From NCBI GenBank assembly GCA_046538375.1, contig JBKHJA010000113.1, positions 1 through 7,430 of the forward strand: 7,430 bases of DNA, read 5' to 3'. Origin of the DNA: JBKHJA01 sp046538375. Lineage in GTDB: Bacteria > Acidobacteriota > Aminicenantia > Aminicenantales > Aminicenantaceae. The notes beneath the pieces were generated by a model that had not been told where the DNA came from, ran no database searches, and saw nothing but the letters and a program-made list of their open reading frames with translations. Made by a program: the position numbers and the translations under genes. How positions within the stretch are numbered: position 1 is the stretch's first letter; each line of letters opens with the position of its first letter. Below are positions 5,237 to 7,430 of this stretch, piece by piece.

Positions 5237-5457
5237 GAGCATTCATGACTGCTTTTTGTCGATTCAAGGATGAAGCCTAACTTAAACGGGACGGTTTGGA
5301 GGTTTCGGTGGATTTGTATCTTTTTTCTAGTTGTTGACCTAGTCGTTTTGGATGCGATAGTTCCATTCTAGGATGTCAGTCAAGGCTAATTGTGAAAAAT
5401 GGTGAGGGATTTGGATCAATGCCAAAAAGCAAATTCTTATAAAAAATATGGCTTCAT
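5237..5457 (+). other. Gap between transposase remnant and antiporter
   Basis: No convincing gene or RNA was seen here. TTGACC (5334-5339) with a weak GATAGT 16 bp further on is a possible second promoter towards the antiporter. The segment just after the transposase stop may still be insertion-element flank. Confidence 0.4.
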
Positions 5458-5486
5458 TTGACATCTCCATTATCCGATGTTATATG
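5458..5486 (+). promoter_or_regulatory. Sigma-70-type promoter of the antiporter gene
   Basis: A perfect TTGACA (5458-5463), a 17 bp spacer and TATATG (5481-5486, four of six positions match). Transcription would start near 5493, just before ATG 5509. The first bases of the -35 box also form a TTG that could be mistaken for a start codon of the antiporter. Confidence 0.55.
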
Positions 5487-5508
5487 TCTCTCTTCGGTAA
5501 GACTGTTC

Positions 5509-6927
5509 ATGGACACATTCGGCTGGCTGTCAGTCCTTCCTCCTCTGCTGGCCATCTTCCTGGCTATCAAAACCAGGCATGTCTATATCTCACTCCTTGT
5601 GGGCATCTGGTCGGGATGGACCATCATCCAGGACTGGAATCCTCTTTCGGGTCTTATTCAAACCATCCACGCTTTGGTAGAGGTATTTAATAATTCCGAT
5701 AACACCAGGGTAGTCCTTTTCAGTGCCATGATCGGAGCCATCATCACCTTCACCCAATACTCAGGAGGAATGAAAGGTTTTGTCAACTGGGTGGTAGGAA
5801 AAGGGATGGTGGACACCAGAAGATCAGCGGGACTCCTGGCCTGGTTCCTGGGATTCATCATCTTCATCGAATCCAGCATCTGTGTGCTGGTCTCTGGAGC
5901 TGTAACCCGGCCTATTTTCGACAGGCTCAAAATTTCACGAGAAAAACTGAGCTATATTCTCGACTCCACTTCTGCCCCCAAATGCATCCTTGTCCCTCTG
6001 AATGCCTGGGGAGCTTTTGTTATCGGCCTTCTGGCTGCCCAGGGAGTCAAGGAGCCGGTGAAAGTCCTGGTCTCTTCTATACCTTTTAATTTTTATGCTG
6101 TTTTTGCCTTACTCCTGGTTTTGACAGTGGTTCTTAGTGGAAAAGATATAGGGCCGATGATAAAAGCCGAAAACCGGGTGAGACGGGAAAACAAACTCCT
6201 CCGCGATGGAGCTGAACCGCTGGTCTCTGAAGAAGTGGTGATGATGAAGCCCAAACCAGGAATCCGGCCGCGGGCGGTGAACATGATTCTGCCTGTGGTG
6301 ACCATGGTGTTGATGATGCCCGCAGGGCTTCTTATCACCGGAAAAGGAAACCTCATGGAAGGATCTGGATCCACAGCAGTCCTCTGGTCCGTGATCTCCG
6401 CCATCCTGGTGGGAGCCGTTGCCTACAGAGTTCAGGGAATAATGAGGACCAAGGAAATCACCGATATATTTATGAAAGGAGTGGGGGGACTGGTCCCTCT
6501 AGCCAGTCTGATGATTCTGGCCTTTGCTATCGGTGACACCTGTGATGCCCTGGGCACCGGTACGTTTGTGGCCCAAGCCGCCAAATCCACTCTTAATCCC
6601 GGATTCATACCTGCTGTGGTTTTTCTGGTTTCCTGTTTTATCGCTTTTTCCACAGGAACTTCATGGGGGACTTTTGCCATCATGATCCCCATAGCAGTCC
6701 CCATGACCAACATGGTGGGACTCCATCCCGGGTTAATCATCGCCTCGGTACTGGGAGGAGGGGTATTCGGAGATCACTGCTCCCCTATCTCAGATACCAC
6801 CATTATCTCTTCCATGGCCTCGGCCACCGACCACATCGATCATGTGAGAACCCAGCTTCCCTATGCTCTCACCGCAGCAGGAATCTCGCTTTTGCTTTAT
6901 CTGTTCTTTGGGTTCCTCCTGGCCTAA
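5509..6927 (+). CDS. nhaC: NhaC-family Na+/H+ antiporter
   Basis: A 472-residue inner-membrane protein of normal family length, with about ten or more hydrophobic helices. It should exchange Na+ for H+ across the membrane, aiding pH and sodium balance. Family marks are FIIFIESSICVLVSG in the first half, STGTSWGTFAIMIPIA (from residue 381) and GGGVFGDHCSPISDTTIISS (D422-H423) followed by ATDHIDHVRTQLPYAL in the second. A charged cytoplasmic loop with EEVVMMKPKPG separates the halves. I chose ATG 5509 rather than TTG 5458, because TTG 5458 lies in the -35 box and the protein naturally begins MDTFGWLSVLPPLLAIFLAI. The ribosome site is weak (GGTAAG). The exact substrate within the NhaC family cannot be told from sequence; the symbol is family-level. 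No frame damage was seen, unlike its left neighbours. Confidence 0.88.
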   Translation: MDTFGWLSVLPPLLAIFLAIKTRHVYISLLVGIWSGWTIIQDWNPLSGLIQTIHALVEVFNNSDNTRVVLFSAMIGAIITFTQYSGGMKGFVNWVVGKGMVDTRRSAGLLAWFLGFIIFIESSICVLVSGAVTRPIFDRLKISREKLSYILDSTSAPKCILVPLNAWGAFVIGLLAAQGVKEPVKVLVSSIPFNFYAVFALLLVLTVVLSGKDIGPMIKAENRVRRENKLLRDGAEPLVSEEVVMMKPKPGIRPRAVNMILPVVTMVLMMPAGLLITGKGNLMEGSGSTAVLWSVISAILVGAVAYRVQGIMRTKEITDIFMKGVGGLVPLASLMILAFAIGDTCDALGTGTFVAQAAKSTLNPGFIPAVVFLVSCFIAFSTGTSWGTFAIMIPIAVPMTNMVGLHPGLIIASVLGGGVFGDHCSPISDTTIISSMASATDHIDHVRTQLPYALTAAGISLLLYLFFGFLLA

Positions 6928-6980
6928 GTGCAGTGACACCATGATTTCAGCAAAAAAACCCAAAGATCAATGGAAACATC

Positions 6981-6996
6981 TCTAAATCTCTAAATC
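6981..6996 (+). repeat. Tandem 8 bp repeat TCTAAATC x2
   Basis: TCTAAATC is repeated without a gap between the antiporter and the next ORF. It contains the TAA (6983-6985) that closes the frame upstream of the 104-codon ORF. Confidence 0.6.
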
Positions 6997-7006
6997 TGAT
7001 TTTTTC

Positions 7007-7321
7007 TTGTTGCCTTACGGGGTTGTGGATGAAGAGGGAAGCATAATCGTCCCCATGATAGAAATGAAAATGGCTTCAAAGATTGTAAGATTCATGAGCC
7101 AGAACCTGGATCTGGAAGCGCTCCAAACAGAATACGGAATTTCTGATAAAGAATCGGCCTTTGTGGTGGTTTATCATGAGTGGATGTGGGAATTTATGGA
7201 GTATACAGTTGAAACGGGAGTCATTGATAAACCTTTATCCTTTGAGCAACCTGAGTCGGCTGGAAAACAGGATATAGGTAAATTGTTGTTTGAGATAAAG
7301 GGCTCTCTCTCAAATCTGTGA
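7007..7321 (+). CDS. Unrecognised acidic protein, possibly 5'-truncated
   Basis: A 104-codon frame with protein-like composition: VVDEEGSIIVPMIEMKMASK, FMSQNLDLEALQTEYGIS, SAFVVVYHEWMWEFMEYTVE and a polar tail. It is soluble in character, with a tryptophan/histidine-rich helix (YHEWMWEFMEY). I do not recognise the family. No start is good: TTG 7007 and TTG 7010 have no ribosome site, GTG 7022 and ATG 7054 are no better. The frame is open upstream to the TAA at 6983-6985. In the same frame, before that stop, ATG 6941 reads MISAKKPKDQWKHL, so a nonsense mutation in a 126-codon gene is also possible. It may be a broken or N-terminally truncated gene. It follows the antiporter by about 80 bases. 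Confidence 0.45.
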   Translation: MLPYGVVDEEGSIIVPMIEMKMASKIVRFMSQNLDLEALQTEYGISDKESAFVVVYHEWMWEFMEYTVETGVIDKPLSFEQPESAGKQDIGKLLFEIKGSLSNL

Positions 7322-7430
7322 CCATTATATGAAAAATATTATAAAATTAACTCAGCTGGGCTGATCACAGCTTTATATGTCAACCGGGCTGATTTATCTT
7401 GCATAAAGAGAAATAGTTAATGTTTTTTTT
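7322..7430 (+). other. AT-rich tail with a weak hairpin
   Basis: TCAGC (7352-7356) can pair with GCTGA (7360-7364), or alternatively AGCTG (7354-7358) with CAGCT (7368-7372), followed by TTTATATG. Either could be a weak terminator for the preceding ORF. GGGCTGAT occurs twice here. The window ends in a run of eight T. No gene was seen. Confidence 0.3.

Noticed and set aside
5458..5508. TTG start giving the antiporter 17 more residues
   Set aside because: The TTG is part of a perfect TTGACA -35 box. The protein begins naturally at ATG 5509.
5658..6740. Minus-strand frames of 90-103 codons opposite the antiporter
   Set aside because: These are shadows of a long, intact membrane-protein gene.
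1..7430. CRISPR arrays, tRNA, rRNA, riboswitches
   Set aside because: No regularly spaced repeats longer than two units, no cloverleaf or rRNA-like stretches, and no known riboswitch core were seen on either strand.

Overview
The window reads as an ordinary Gram-negative-type chromosome segment of medium GC. It carries an outer-membrane OmpA-domain lipoprotein remnant, sigma-54 control, a periplasmic-type C39 peptidase and an NhaC antiporter. The mix of gene styles resembles Acidobacteriota/Aminicenantes or Desulfobacterota. That placement is an impression from protein style only and is not proven by any marker gene.

Layout. Almost everything from 1 to about 4854 is on the minus strand. In minus-strand order: a short leader ORF overlapping a broken OmpA-like lipoprotein gene (4854-4453); an operon of a tiny two-helix membrane protein (4113-3964), a C39-like peptidase with TPR repeats (3947-3021, C-terminus apparently frameshifted, natural end near 2915) and a small exported/anchored protein (2931-2698); two gene remnants, a small membrane protein with two frameshifts (2582-2382) and an internal piece of a B12-type radical SAM protein (2381-2118); an NtrC-family sigma-54 response regulator with its own sigma-70 promoter (2043-625); and the 5' part of a degenerate receiver-like protein running off the left edge (395-1). 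On the plus strand are a decayed Y2-type transposase (4910-5236), an intact NhaC-family Na+/H+ antiporter (5509-6927) and an unrecognised 104-codon ORF (7007-7321).

Main observation. Two good -24/-12 (sigma-54) promoters are visible. One is upstream of the receiver-like gene (458-474). The other is upstream of the small-membrane-protein/C39/TPR operon (4203-4219). Each is preceded, about 100-200 bp upstream, by two back-to-back copies of a 19-20 bp direct repeat. The two repeat pairs share a recognisable core, roughly GTGCY-nnTTTAnnnG. The sigma-54 activator gene lies between the two sets. I infer a local regulon: this response regulator binds the tandem sites and switches on an envelope operon plus the receiver-like gene.

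Decay. Several genes are damaged: two single-base shifts at a CCC-CGG context in different genes, an internal deletion joining an OmpA lipoprotein signal peptide out of frame to the OmpA domain, a radical SAM fragment lacking both ends, and a transposase with an internal deletion. Either the stretch 2100-5240 is eroding around an old insertion-sequence scar, or some of the homopolymer shifts are sequence errors. The antiporter, the response regulator and the 49- and 77-residue membrane proteins look intact.
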